A stretch of DNA of 64,000 nucleotides from Promicromonospora panici (GTDB taxonomy: Bacteria; Actinomycetota; Actinomycetes; Actinomycetales; Cellulomonadaceae): NCBI RefSeq assembly GCF_900608595.1, contig NZ_UWYY01000023.1, forward strand, positions 54,124 through 118,123. The letters are read 5' to 3'. A model generated the notes under the pieces. It made no database searches. It was not told the origin of the DNA and worked only from the letters and a program-made list of their open reading frames with translations. Each line of letters starts with the position of its first letter. Position 1 is the stretch's first letter. A program made the translations under genes and the position numbers. Positions 17,635 to 25,492 of the stretch are shown piece by piece.

Positions 17635-18008
17635 GAATCTCTCCTCCTACGTACGGTGACATCGGCGAAGGGATGATCTCCCCGGGAATGATCGTAGGGA
17701 AATTTTGCGCGAACCACATCTTGAGTGGCGAATATATTCGGCAATATGTCGGAATGAGCCCCTTTCGTAAGGGCGCCTATCCACTATCGAATGCCGCGAC
17801 CTCCTCTCGGTTATTAAACGAATCAGTTCGGCGCAAAGGGGTGCCGCATCGGGCCCAGGGCTCCGGCAAAGTCGTGACTATAGGAGCGGTGGGAGGGGTG
17901 CTGCGTTGCGTCTTTGCTGGTGAGACGAGGCGCGGGGACGTGTGACCGGCGAGTTGGATCGGAAGTTCTCACGCTCACCGGTCCGTCTCGAAGGAACACG
18001 CCCCCGCT
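17635..18008. other. AT-rich promoter region, then insertion-sequence flank
   Basis: 17640-17830 is markedly AT-rich with a gaatatattc palindrome and probably holds the promoter of the minus-strand repeat gene. From about 17870 the composition returns to GC-rich and probably forms the left flank or end of the ISAs1 element; I could not place its terminal repeat. Confidence 0.35.
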
Positions 18009-18555
18009 ATGCCATCGTCTCGCACGCGCTCGACTGCGTCCAAGTCCGTCTCGTCGAGGGCCGTCGCCCGCGATGTCCTGCTGCTCGACCCGCTGGGGAA
18101 GGTGCCCGACCCGCGTGCACGGCGCGGGCGCCGGCACAGTGTGACCGCGTTGGTCGCGGTAGCGGTATGCGCGGTCCTGACCGACGCTCAGGGATTCACC
18201 GCGATCGCCGAGTGGGCCCGCAATGCCGGCAAGCGACGACTGGCCCGGCTGGGTATGACACGCCCGCCGGCGGACGAGTCGACGTTCCGGCGCCTGTTCG
18301 CCAGGCTGGACGCGGACCTGCTGGACCAGATCCTGTGCTCGTGGACGTGCACGAAGGCCGCGGTGATCGACGGGCTGCGTGTCTGCGCGATCGACGGGAA
18401 GTCGGCCCGCAGTGCCCACAAGAAGAGCGCGACGACATCGTTTCCTGGTCTCCGCGTTCGACCACGCCACCGGGATGGTCGCCGCCCAGGTCGGTATCGG
18501 GTCCAAGGACTCGGAGATCACCGCCGCCCGTACCCTGCTGGACCTGCTCGACCTC
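18009..18555 (+). pseudogene. ISAs1-family transposase, 5' part only, frameshifted
   Basis: The first frame gives the typical ISAs1 start: DPLGKVPDPRARRGRRHSV, AVCAVLTDAQGFTAIAEWA, then VCAIDGKSARSA (DDE Asp). A frameshift near 18440 moves it to the next frame (FLVSAFDHATGMVAAQVGIG, then KDSEITAARTLLDLLDLKG). The gene then stops being a transposase at about 18555 and runs into the tail of an SSB-like gene, so the 3' half of the element is missing. Confidence 0.75.
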
Positions 18556-18648
18556 AAAGGCACCCTGTACAAGGTCACCCGTACCCGGCGTCGCCTGCGC
18601 CCCGCCACAGCCCAGGCCGCACAGGCCGGTTCGGGGCGTGCATCGTGA
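18556..18648 (+). pseudogene. 3' tail of an SSB-like gene, copy 1
   Basis: The tail encodes LYKVTRTRRRLRPATAQAAQ to a TGA, closely similar to the end of the SSB-like relic at 22140-22250 (YKVTRTRRRLGPASPSAAP). Only this tail remains, fused to the ISAs1 fragment. Its stop overlaps the start of the DUF4913 gene, as it does in the second copy. Confidence 0.55.
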
Positions 18649-19250
18649 GCAGCCCGGACCAGGCATCTGGCACCGACTCGACCGAACCCGATCTGCCCGG
18701 AGAGGAACCCCAGGACGAGCCACTGGCCGCCCAGGACGGCACACCGGTTGATCCGTCTCGCCTCTCGCTCCTGCGGATGCTGGGCTGGCGACCCGGCGAG
18801 CCCCTGCCCGACGTCGACAGCTTGGGCAACGCACTGGGCGAGGTCGGTAACGACGCACCGCTCCCTGCTGCCCCGGGCATGGGCGGGGCCGGGGCGCACT
18901 CGAATGCTGACCTGCTGCTTCCGGCGGAGCCGGAACCGGTGGTGCCGATCAACTGGAACACCCTGGACGCGGAGCAAGCCGAGCAGGAGTGGTGGCAGCT
19001 GGACGCGTTCGTGTACTGGCTGCGCGACAACTTCGGGCTCACACCACAGGAGCTGCCCCCGATGTGGCACCGGCACCCCGAGCTGATCTGGGAGCTGTCC
19101 GCGCTACGCACCTCGTGGCTGGCCGGGCACGCCGAGGACGCCCACCCCGGATCACCGAACGCGATCGACTACAGGCTGCACGCCGAACCACGCCGGCCAC
19201 CCGCCCAGCGGCATACCGTTCATCCGCCGCACACGTGTCCTCTCAGAGAG
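18645..19250 (+). CDS. DUF4913-type protein of a conjugative element; C-terminus uncertain
   Basis: Starting at GTG 18645, a Pro/Asp-rich N-terminus is followed by INWNTLDAEQAEQEWWQL, FVYWLRDNFGLTPQELPPMW and HRHPELIWELSALRTSWLAG, the pattern of DUF4913 proteins carried by actinobacterial integrative and conjugative elements next to an SSB gene. Function unknown. The frame has no stop until 20078, overlapping the opposite-strand MFS gene, and loses family character near 19180, so the true C-terminus has been replaced. The end given here is approximate. The SSB-DUF4913 order recurs in degraded form at 21803-22520. Confidence 0.6.
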
Positions 19251-19291
19251 CTGGGGATCAGTCGTGCAGGACGGCGCTCCGTGGGGTGGTC

Positions 19292-20446
19292 TCAGTCGGG
19301 GTTGCGGCGGGCGAGGGCGATTCCCGCGCAACTGAGGGCCACCGTGGCGGCAAAGGTGAGGGGAAGACCGATGCCATCGGCGACGAAGCCGATCACGGGA
19401 GGCCCACCGAGATACGCGAAGTACCCGACAGCGCTGACCTGCGCGGTCATTGCCGCGGCTCGGCCGGGCGCGGATCGGCTGGCACGGGAAACTGCTATGG
19501 GGAAGACCGGGCCCAGTACCAGCCCGACCAGGCCGATGGCCACAGCCATGGCGACGGGATGGGAAGCCACTGAGCCGAGCGGCACGAGGCAGATCACGAC
19601 CACAGCAATGGTCGTCAGGACTGTGCGTTCCGTGAAGCGGTTCAGCACGGTGTCGCCTGCTGAGCGGGAGACGAACATCGCCAAGCTGAACAAGGCCAAC
19701 GTGTTGGCCCCCAGGGAGGCGGGCGCTCCCAGGTCGCGGGTGATCAGCAGAGCTGACCAGTCGGTGATTAGCCCCTCGATGAGCAGGCCAGAGACGGCGA
19801 GCACGGCGATCGTCACCGGCAGGCCGAAGCGCCTGTTCCGCACGAAGACCGGGGTGTCGTGGGCTTCTCGTTCTGTAGGAGTCCGGGGCTGGGACCACAA
19901 CGTCGGAGCACACACCAGCGTCAGGGTCACGAGGAGGACAGCGACGGCGAGGAAGTGCTCAGTCACCGTGGCGCCGATATGCGTGGCTGCTACGCCGCCG
20001 AGGGCGCCGGCGAGCACGCCGAGGCTGTACCCGCCGTGCAGTCGTGACACTACCCGGTGGCCGGTGTGCTGCTGGTAGGTGATGGCGGCGGTGTTCATGG
20101 CGATGTCGAGGACGCCACTGGCTGCACCGAGCAGCATGAGCACGCCGGTTAACTGCCACATGCCATCGACGACGCCGATCAGCGGCAGCGACACGCTGAA
20201 GGACAGCGCCGTGACCACACTGACCGGTCCTGACCTCACACGATCGAGGATCCGTGCGGTGAGCAGCAGTGCGGGGACCGATCCGGCGGCGACACCGAAC
20301 AGGGCAATACCCAGTTCGCTGTCACTGAGATTCAGGAGGTGCTTGACCTCTGGAATGCGTGGGGCCCAGCTGGAGAGAACAGCCCCATTGACGAAGAAGA
20401 CGACCCAGAGACGAGCAGCGAAAGAACGATTGTGTGTCAAGTGCAA
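19292..20446 (-). CDS. MFS transporter, YbjJ-like
   Basis: A 384-residue integral membrane protein with about twelve segments. The opening (WVVFFVNGAVLSSWAPRIPE) and FGVAAGSVPALLLTARILD with a following basic loop are typical of the YbjJ group of major facilitators. RLHGGYSLGVLAGALGG is another strong family signature. Physiological substrate of this group is not firmly known. The annotated start is in an AT-richer stretch; an alternative start a few codons in is possible. It appears intact, unlike most neighbours in the island. Confidence 0.85.
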   Translation of the reverse strand: MHLTHNRSFAARLWVVFFVNGAVLSSWAPRIPEVKHLLNLSDSELGIALFGVAAGSVPALLLTARILDRVRSGPVSVVTALSFSVSLPLIGVVDGMWQLTGVLMLLGAASGVLDIAMNTAAITYQQHTGHRVVSRLHGGYSLGVLAGALGGVAATHIGATVTEHFLAVAVLLVTLTLVCAPTLWSQPRTPTEREAHDTPVFVRNRRFGLPVTIAVLAVSGLLIEGLITDWSALLITRDLGAPASLGANTLALFSLAMFVSRSAGDTVLNRFTERTVLTTIAVVVICLVPLGSVASHPVAMAVAIGLVGLVLGPVFPIAVSRASRSAPGRAAAMTAQVSAVGYFAYLGGPPVIGFVADGIGLPLTFAATVALSCAGIALARRNPD

Positions 20447-20926
20447 GGCGACCCTCAGGCCGCCCTGACGACTACATTCGCCTTTCCCCCGGACGGTCAG
20501 GAGAGGCGGTCTATGACGTTTGGAACACTCTCACGATACCAACCGAAGTATCAAGCCAAGATTCACATAGCGAAGATTCTCCCTTCTGTTCACTGTTCCT
20601 TGTTCTGCGGTGAGGTGTGCCGGTCACCGGCCGGGGTGAATGGCTGACAAGGACTCGGCCTTCCTCCAGGGGCAACGGTGCCAGGCTGTGCCAGCTGGGA
20701 GTGGCGGCCTGCTGCCGATCGGGCTGGGCAACGTGGCTGGCGGTCCCTGCTCTTGAGGTCCGGACAGGAGCGAGCAGGCCGAGTTTCGCGGAGGAACGGT
20801 TGCGACCGCTGCTGCACGAAGGGGTGACAGGCCCCCGTCTCGATTCGTCGGACCCAGAGCCGCTCTACCGGAGAGTTCCCAGGTGGTTGTGCCGACATGT
20901 CGCCGACAACAACAGCGGCCCAACCG
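20447..20926. other. No recognisable gene
   Basis: The first 150 bases are AT-rich and probably hold the promoter of the minus-strand MFS gene. The rest is GC-rich, with short frames on both strands and no domain that I recognise. Confidence 0.35.
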
Positions 20927-21636
20927 CTACATGACGGAGGCCGACGCATCGAGGCCCCTGACGGCGGGCCGGTGGGTGTGCCCGCCAAGGAGCGAGACGC
21001 GGCCGCTGCGGTCGCGCTCGAGCGTGAACCGTCGGCTGGCACCATCAGCGGCCGAACGGCGCACCACCGACAGCCGAGCCTCGCGCGGGTACCCGGCACC
21101 GCGGTCCGGGCCGCCACGAGTGCCGTCATGGACGGGCAGCCGCAGACAAGCGCCCTCCCAGCCCTCCGGACTCAGGATGGTGGTGCCATAGTGCCGGGCC
21201 CGAGCCAGCAGCCAGCGCTGCTCCGCCCCGGACACCCGAGCGCCCGGACCGACCACGACGACGTCGATGCCGCCGATGAGCGCAGCGAGGACCGCAAGGG
21301 TCTGACCGCCGGTGTCCGGGACCAGGAACGTACCCTCCATGTCGACGCCGGCCTCGGCCAGGGCGACCATGCCGAGCACGGGCCAGCCCACCACCGCGAG
21401 CCACGCCCCACGCTGCATGGCTCCCAGCAGCCAGCCCAACAGGCCTGCCGAGCGCTGACCACGGTGACGGCGCCGGCCGGGAGCACGCCGTCGGGCAGGA
21501 GGCCGGTCAGCGGCTCTGGGCGCTGCGGGGCGAGCGCGAGCGCTTCGGACCGGTGGCGCACGTCGATGCGCCGCTCCGCCGAGCGCAAGGCGGTGCGCGC
21601 CGCCTCCAGCGCCGACACGCGACCCGATCCGAACAT
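20927..21636 (-). pseudogene. imuA'-like (SOS mutasome) gene with a frameshift
   Basis: From ATG 21636 the frame reads FGSGRVSALEAARTALRSAE, then PDGVLPAGAVTVVSA, and is lost near 21455. The next frame continues GLLGWLLGAMQRGAWLAVV, then LALVPD-like and VVVVGPGARVSGAEQRWLL, to a TAG at 20927. Together this is the actinobacterial RecA-like ImuA' protein, which works with ImuB and DnaE2 in damage-induced mutagenesis. Neither partner gene is in the window. An SOS-box-like palindrome overlaps the start codon, which supports the identification. The frameshift probably inactivates it. Confidence 0.6.
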
Positions 21637-21644
21637 GAGTTCGA
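21629..21644 (-). promoter_or_regulatory. SOS box (LexA operator) over the imuA'-like start
   Basis: ccgaacatgagttcga differs by one base from the mycobacterial-type SOS consensus TCGAAC-N4-GTTCGA. It lies across the ATG, which suggests a leaderless transcript repressed by LexA. Confidence 0.55.
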
Positions 21645-21802
21645 TTCTACCTGTCTGTCGCGCACCTTCCAGGGGCCGTCTTTCGCTCCGATGGCAGGTA
21701 GCTCCGGGCCGATCCGGGCGTGTGGTGCTCGGTGCGCACCTGGTCGCTGACCACGGACGCCCATCGGGGTGTCTGGAACCTCGAAGGGGGCAGGGAGCGA
21801 TC

Positions 21803-22250
21803 ATGACGATCCCCATCCGACAGAGCCTGAAAGGCGTGTTCCTGGCCGGGCTGCGGCCCGGTACTACACGTACCGGAATCCCGGTGCTGCGCGCGGTGGT
21901 GCGTGCCCAGCGGTGGCGCCACGACGAGCAGGACGAGACGTTCACCGCTCAGCAGGCCGTCAACCTGCGATCTGGTCGTCTTCCACGAAGGCACCCAGCG
22001 GGCCAGCACCCGGTTTCGTCCCGGTGGCGCGTTCGTCGCGTCCGGGCATTCCAACACCTACGAGGCCCTGCGCGACGGCAATCCGGTGCAGTGTCACGAG
22101 TTCGTGGCGCGCCGCCTCGGGCACGACGCCGCGCGCACCCGGTACAAGGTCACCCGCACCCGCCGCCGACTGGGCCCCGCGAGCCCCTCGGCCGCACCGG
22201 CAGGCTCGAGTGCCCGTGCCACGCAGGCCGGAACGGGGCAGGCGTCATGA
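21803..22250 (+). pseudogene. SSB-like gene with at least two frameshifts, copy 2
   Basis: ATG 21803 follows gggagcgatc. MTIPIRQSLKGVFLAG opens as in the SSB-like proteins of actinobacterial conjugative elements. Later pieces are in different frames: ARYYTYRNPGAA, then QRWRHDEQDETFTA, then DLVVFHEGTQRASTRFRPGG and HEFVARRLGHDAARTRY to a TGA at 22250. An intact product would bind single-stranded DNA during transfer. The stop overlaps the start of a DUF4913-like gene (ATGA), as in copy 1. Confidence 0.65.
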
Positions 22251-22520
22251 CCAGCCCGGACCAGGCACCCGAGCCTGACCCCGCCGCCGAGCCCGGCCCG
22301 GACAGCGCGCGGGCAGGACAGCCCGTTCGCCGGGATCGGCGGCGCGATGCACTCCCCCGGATCACCGACACGGTCGGACGGGGCAAATGAGCCAGAGGAG
22401 TTCTTGCCCGTGCAGGAGGCGGCGCTGGGTAGGCCGTCGCAGGAGTCGCTGCTGCGGCTGCCGGGCTGGCGACCCGGAGACCCCCCGGACGACGGCGAGG
22501 TTGCACGGTCAGACGACACG
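22247..22520 (+). pseudogene. DUF4913-like gene start, degraded, copy 2
   Basis: The frame starts TSPDQAPEPDPAAEPGPDSA, parallel to SSPDQASGTDSTEPDLPGEE at 18645. After a shift, the stretch SQESLLRLPGWRPGDPPDD (about 22440-22500) matches SRLSLLRMLGWRPGEPLPD of copy 1. The conserved C-terminal domain is missing. Confidence 0.5.
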
Positions 22521-22722
22521 GACGAAGAACCAGATGGAACAGACCTCCCGCGAGACTACCGATGCGACCACACCGCACGAACAGTCGGCGCGTTCCGGCC
22601 GCCCGCGACCTGCATGGCTCCGTCGTCGCCCCGGCTTCTGGCTTCTTGCTCGTCTACGAACCAGGTGCTCAGGACTCACCCGGCCGATCAACGCACGGCA
22701 GAGGCCACGAACATTGCACCGC

Positions 22723-22944
22723 TCACCGCGCGTTCGATACGGGCACCAGCAACGCTGCCCTCGTCTCGTCGAGGTCGATGCGGATCAGGCGCCCGATTCG
22801 GTACGCCCGAACGGACCCGTCCGCGATGCGCCGCCGAATCGTCTTCACCGAGACGCTGAGATCGTCTGGCGCCGTGGCGAGGGATACAAGGCGGCCGCCT
22901 GGCACACTTTTCTTAACCCTGACTGCCGGGGGCTGGGAACTCAT
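22723..22944 (-). CDS. Excisionase-like small helix-turn-helix protein
   Basis: A 73-residue protein from ATG 22944, with a gaggag sequence upstream. The segment LSVSVKTIRRRIADGSVRAYRIGRLIRI is the MerR-like winged helix of the excisionase/HTH_17 type, quoted here in part only for its K-T-I-R-R-R-I and RIGRLIRI core. Its position directly upstream of the integrase gene on the same strand (about 100 bp downstream lies the integrase stop) fits a xis-int pair of an integrative element. It may also act as a repressor. Confidence 0.75.
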   Translation of the reverse strand: MSSQPPAVRVKKSVPGGRLVSLATAPDDLSVSVKTIRRRIADGSVRAYRIGRLIRIDLDETRAALLVPVSNAR

Positions 22945-23046
22945 CACCGCACTCCTCTCTTACGGCGCTTCGGCCGTCGTCACCAAGTAGGTGCGCAACC
23001 TTTCCCATCATGGGCAACCGTCCATGCCAGGCCCGAGCAGATCCCC

Positions 23047-24336
23047 TCAACGGTGCCGGCCCACCTCTCCCGCGTCCGCGCGGGCGTCCTCCCGCGCCTT
23101 CCGCGCCCGCCGGGCGGCAAGCTCGTCCTGGAACGCGGTACCGACCTTCTCCGCGATAGCGTGCCGCCGCTCCTCATCCCCGATGTGCTGGTAGTGCAGC
23201 ACGATCGTCGGGTGGGCATGCCCTGCGATCGCCATCAGCTCCTTCAGCGTCGCCCCGGCGCGCGCGGCCCAGGTCAGCGCGGTGTGCCTCAGGTCGTGGA
23301 TGTGCAGGTCGTCGAGCCCAACCTTGCTTCGGGCCAACTTCCAGTTCCGTTCGACGACTGACGCGTGCAGGACACCTCCGCGCTTCGCGGGGAACACCAT
23401 CCCGTCGCTGCCAGGTCCGGCGTACTTCTCGAGGTGCTCTTTCAGGATCGGCACGACGAACGATGGGATCGGCACGTCACGGACCGACATCTTCGTCTTC
23501 GGCGGACCGATCTCGTTGTACCGTCGGGCCTGCTTGTTGTTCGCTGCCGTGCCCCGCACTTTCACCACAGCACGGCCGGAATCAGTCAGAACCAAGTGCC
23601 GACGACGTAGCGCGCGCAACTCTCCGTTGCGCAGACCAGTGGTCACCGCCAGCGGAACCAGTGCCTGCAAATAATCGGGCAACAACTCCGTCAGATGCCA
23701 CATCTGGTCGGGCGTGAGCACCACAGGCTCGTGTATCGCCTCGTACTGCAGACCGCGCTTCACCTTGGCGGGCGACCCGTCCAGCAACTCGTGATCGACC
23801 GCGTCATTCAGGATCGAGGAAAGCACCTGGTACGCGCTGAACAGGACCCCTCGCCCGTCGTTGTTGCCCTTGTACCCATTCGCCTTGCGGACATTCGCCT
23901 CGGCGGACACCGTCGCTGCCAGGCGCGTGTACCAATTCGCCACGTCCAGACGGCTCAGATCGTTCAGCGCGATGTCCCCCAACTCCGGGAGAATCCTCTG
24001 CGCCAACGCCCGCTCGTACCGGTTCCGTGTCGACGGCCGGAGCTTCTTGTTCGCGACCGACCGCTCAGCCCACTCCGCAAGCGTGATCGCCCGCTGTCGT
24101 GCCAGGCGCTCCTCACGCTCACGTACCTTCGGCGGTCTCCATTCACCACGGTCGATGAGTATTCGCTCTGCGTTGAGCTAAGCCTCGGCCGCCATCTTGT
24201 CCCCGAAGGAACGATTGTGTTTCTCCGTGTCCGGGCCAACGTAACGTGCCCGGACGCTCGTGACCCTGCCGGTCACTGCGCTCGTGCGCTCCCCCAGGAG
24301 ACCGAAGGTGCGCCGGGTAGTTCTGCTGCGTGCCAT
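23047..24336 (-). pseudogene. Tyrosine integrase with an in-frame amber codon at position 53
   Basis: The frame opens at ATG 24336 (agaggaccc upstream) with the small arm-binding domain (SVRARYVGPDTEKHNRSF). It meets TAG at 24178-24180 after KMAAEA and then continues in the same frame with LNAERILIDRGEWRPP, the core-binding domain and a complete catalytic domain: Arg in TGLRNGELRALR, HDLRHTALTW, GHAHPTIVLHYQ with the Tyr nucleophile. Family members usually have Trp at the amber position (AEAWL), so a single TGG to TAG change is likely. The distal part could still be made from an internal start such as the TTG at 24006, but would lack arm binding. It targeted the sufT 3' end. Confidence 0.85.
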
Positions 24337-24386
24337 GGGTGGGTCCTCTCGCCCACCAGGTGCACCCACCGCGACAGCAAGCCTCG

Positions 24387-24474
24387 CTGGGACTTCGATA
24401 CACCCGCACACATCCCGAGGATGGCCCGTTACCTGCGGACTCATCCCCGGCCTCGTCGGACTTCAGTGGGACTT
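24387..24474 (+). repeat. GGACTT repeats, candidate integrase arm sites (right)
   Basis: ctgggactt at 24387, and GGACTT at 24458 and 24469 with 11-bp spacing, mirror the pair at 743-762 near the left end. They lie between the integrase gene and the right core repeat. Confidence 0.4.
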
Positions 24475-24536
24475 CGTGTGGCCTCCCGAGGCCACTCGCG
24501 TCCACTTCCGTCTCACGGGCCCGAAGAAGAAACAGC

Positions 24537-24581
24537 AGGTCAGGTGGCATTTCCCCAGTTCAGGGAGCTGCCACCTGACCT
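24537..24581 (-). terminator. Terminator hairpin just inside the right island end
   Basis: A perfect 13-bp stem (aggtcaggtggca with its complement) with a 19-base loop is followed on the minus strand by gctgtttcttcttc, a T-rich tail. It begins 10 bases beyond the sufT stop and therefore ends the suf operon, although it belongs to the inserted DNA. Confidence 0.7.
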
Positions 24582-24586
24582 CCAGA

Positions 24587-24603
24587 ATCCTCAGACGTTG
24601 AAC
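24587..24603. repeat. attR core, right copy of 17-bp direct repeat
   Basis: atcctcagacgttgaac, identical to 680-696. It contains the sufT stop codon and last three codons on the minus strand, so the gene is intact after integration. Confidence 0.8.
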
Positions 24604-24968
24604 CCGAGCATCCGCAGCTGCTCCTTGCCGTCGTCCGTGATCTTCTCCGGACCCCACGGCGGCATCCAGACCCAGTTCACGCGGAACCCGTCCACGATGC
24701 CCTCGAGCGCCTGCGCGCTCTGGTCCTCGATCACGTCCGTCAGCGGGCAGGCCGCCGACGTCAGCGTCATGTCGATCGTCGCGTGGTTGTTCTGGTCCAC
24801 CTGGATGCCGTAGATCAGGCCCAGGTCGACGACGTTGATGCCCAGCTCGGGGTCGATCACGTCGCGCATCGCCTCTTCGACGTCCACCACGGTGGTGGGC
24901 GAAGTGCCCGCACCCTCAGCGGGAGCGGCCGGGGCTTCCTGCCCGACGTCGGTGCTCGCCTCAGTCAT
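24591..24968 (-). CDS. sufT: SufT-like Fe-S assembly factor (MIP18/DUF59 domain)
   Basis: A 125-residue protein with an Ala/Pro-rich N-terminal tail, then the DUF59 core: EAMRDVIDPELGINVVDLGL near residue 32 and the conserved Cys in LTSAACPLTDVI. These proteins help deliver Fe-S clusters from the SUF machinery to target enzymes. It is the last gene of the suf operon, 10 bp after sufU. Its 3' end is the target of the genomic island, and the last codons are shared with the attachment core. Confidence 0.9.
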   Translation of the reverse strand: MTEASTDVGQEAPAAPAEGAGTSPTTVVDVEEAMRDVIDPELGINVVDLGLIYGIQVDQNNHATIDMTLTSAACPLTDVIEDQSAQALEGIVDGFRVNWVWMPPWGPEKITDDGKEQLRMLGFNV

Positions 24969-24978
24969 CGGTCTCTCC

Positions 24979-25461
24979 TCAGTTCGTTGCCAGTGCGCCG
25001 CTGCGCGCCAGCGAGTCCTTGAGCGCCGCCCAGCCGAGCAGCGCGCACTTGATCCGCGCGGGGTACTGCGACACGCCGGTGAAGGCTGTCGCGTCGCCGA
25101 GGGCGTCCTCGGCATCGTCGTCGTCCAGGCCCTTGCCCCGGGACGACATCAGGTCGTGGAACAGCCCGTCGAGCCGGGCCACCTCGGCGAGGGGAGCTCC
25201 CTCGACCAACGAGGTCATGACCGACACCGAGGCCTGGGAGATGGAACATCCCTGGCCTTCCCACGAGACGCCCGCCACCGCGCCCTCCGGCGTGACGTCG
25301 ACCCGCAGGGTCACCTCGTCACCGCACGTCGGGTTCACCTGGTGCGACTCCCCCGTGAGATGCCCGTGGTCCGCCGACGGAACGTCGACGAGCCCGCGGC
25401 CCACCGGGTGCTTCGCGTGGTCCAGGATGACCTGCTGGTACATCTGCTCGAGCGTGCTCAC
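24979..25461 (-). CDS. sufU: SufU, sulfur-relay zinc protein for SufS
   Basis: A 160-residue IscU-fold protein of the SUF subtype. Conserved Cys residues occur in NPTCGDEV, GQGCSISQAS and IKCALLGW, matching the zinc and sulfur-transfer sites of SufU. It accepts persulfide sulfur from SufS and passes it to the SufBCD scaffold. I start it at GTG 25461 (VSTLEQMYQQVIL), with aaagg upstream; the family N-terminus fits. It follows sufS by 31 bp. Confidence 0.93.
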   Translation of the reverse strand: MSTLEQMYQQVILDHAKHPVGRGLVDVPSADHGHLTGESHQVNPTCGDEVTLRVDVTPEGAVAGVSWEGQGCSISQASVSVMTSLVEGAPLAEVARLDGLFHDLMSSRGKGLDDDDAEDALGDATAFTGVSQYPARIKCALLGWAALKDSLARSGALATN

Positions 25462-25492
25462 GACGCTGCCTTTCTCGGTCTCCCTGAAGATC

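Larger units (their letters stand above)
680..24603. mobile_element. Decayed integrative genomic island inserted at the 3' end of sufT
   Basis: The island is bounded by a 17-bp direct repeat (atcctcagacgttgaac) at 680-696 and 24587-24603. The right copy contains the last codons and stop of sufT, so integration regenerated the gene end. An integrase gene (amber-interrupted) and an excisionase-like gene lie just inside the right boundary. The interior is rich in frameshifted genes, transposon relics and conjugative-element remnants (SSB, DUF4913, M23 peptidase). Loss of an intact integrase frame and the many pseudogenes suggest the element is no longer mobile on its own. The repeat, the integrase and the gene decay are seen directly; the mobility history is inferred. 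Confidence 0.8.
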
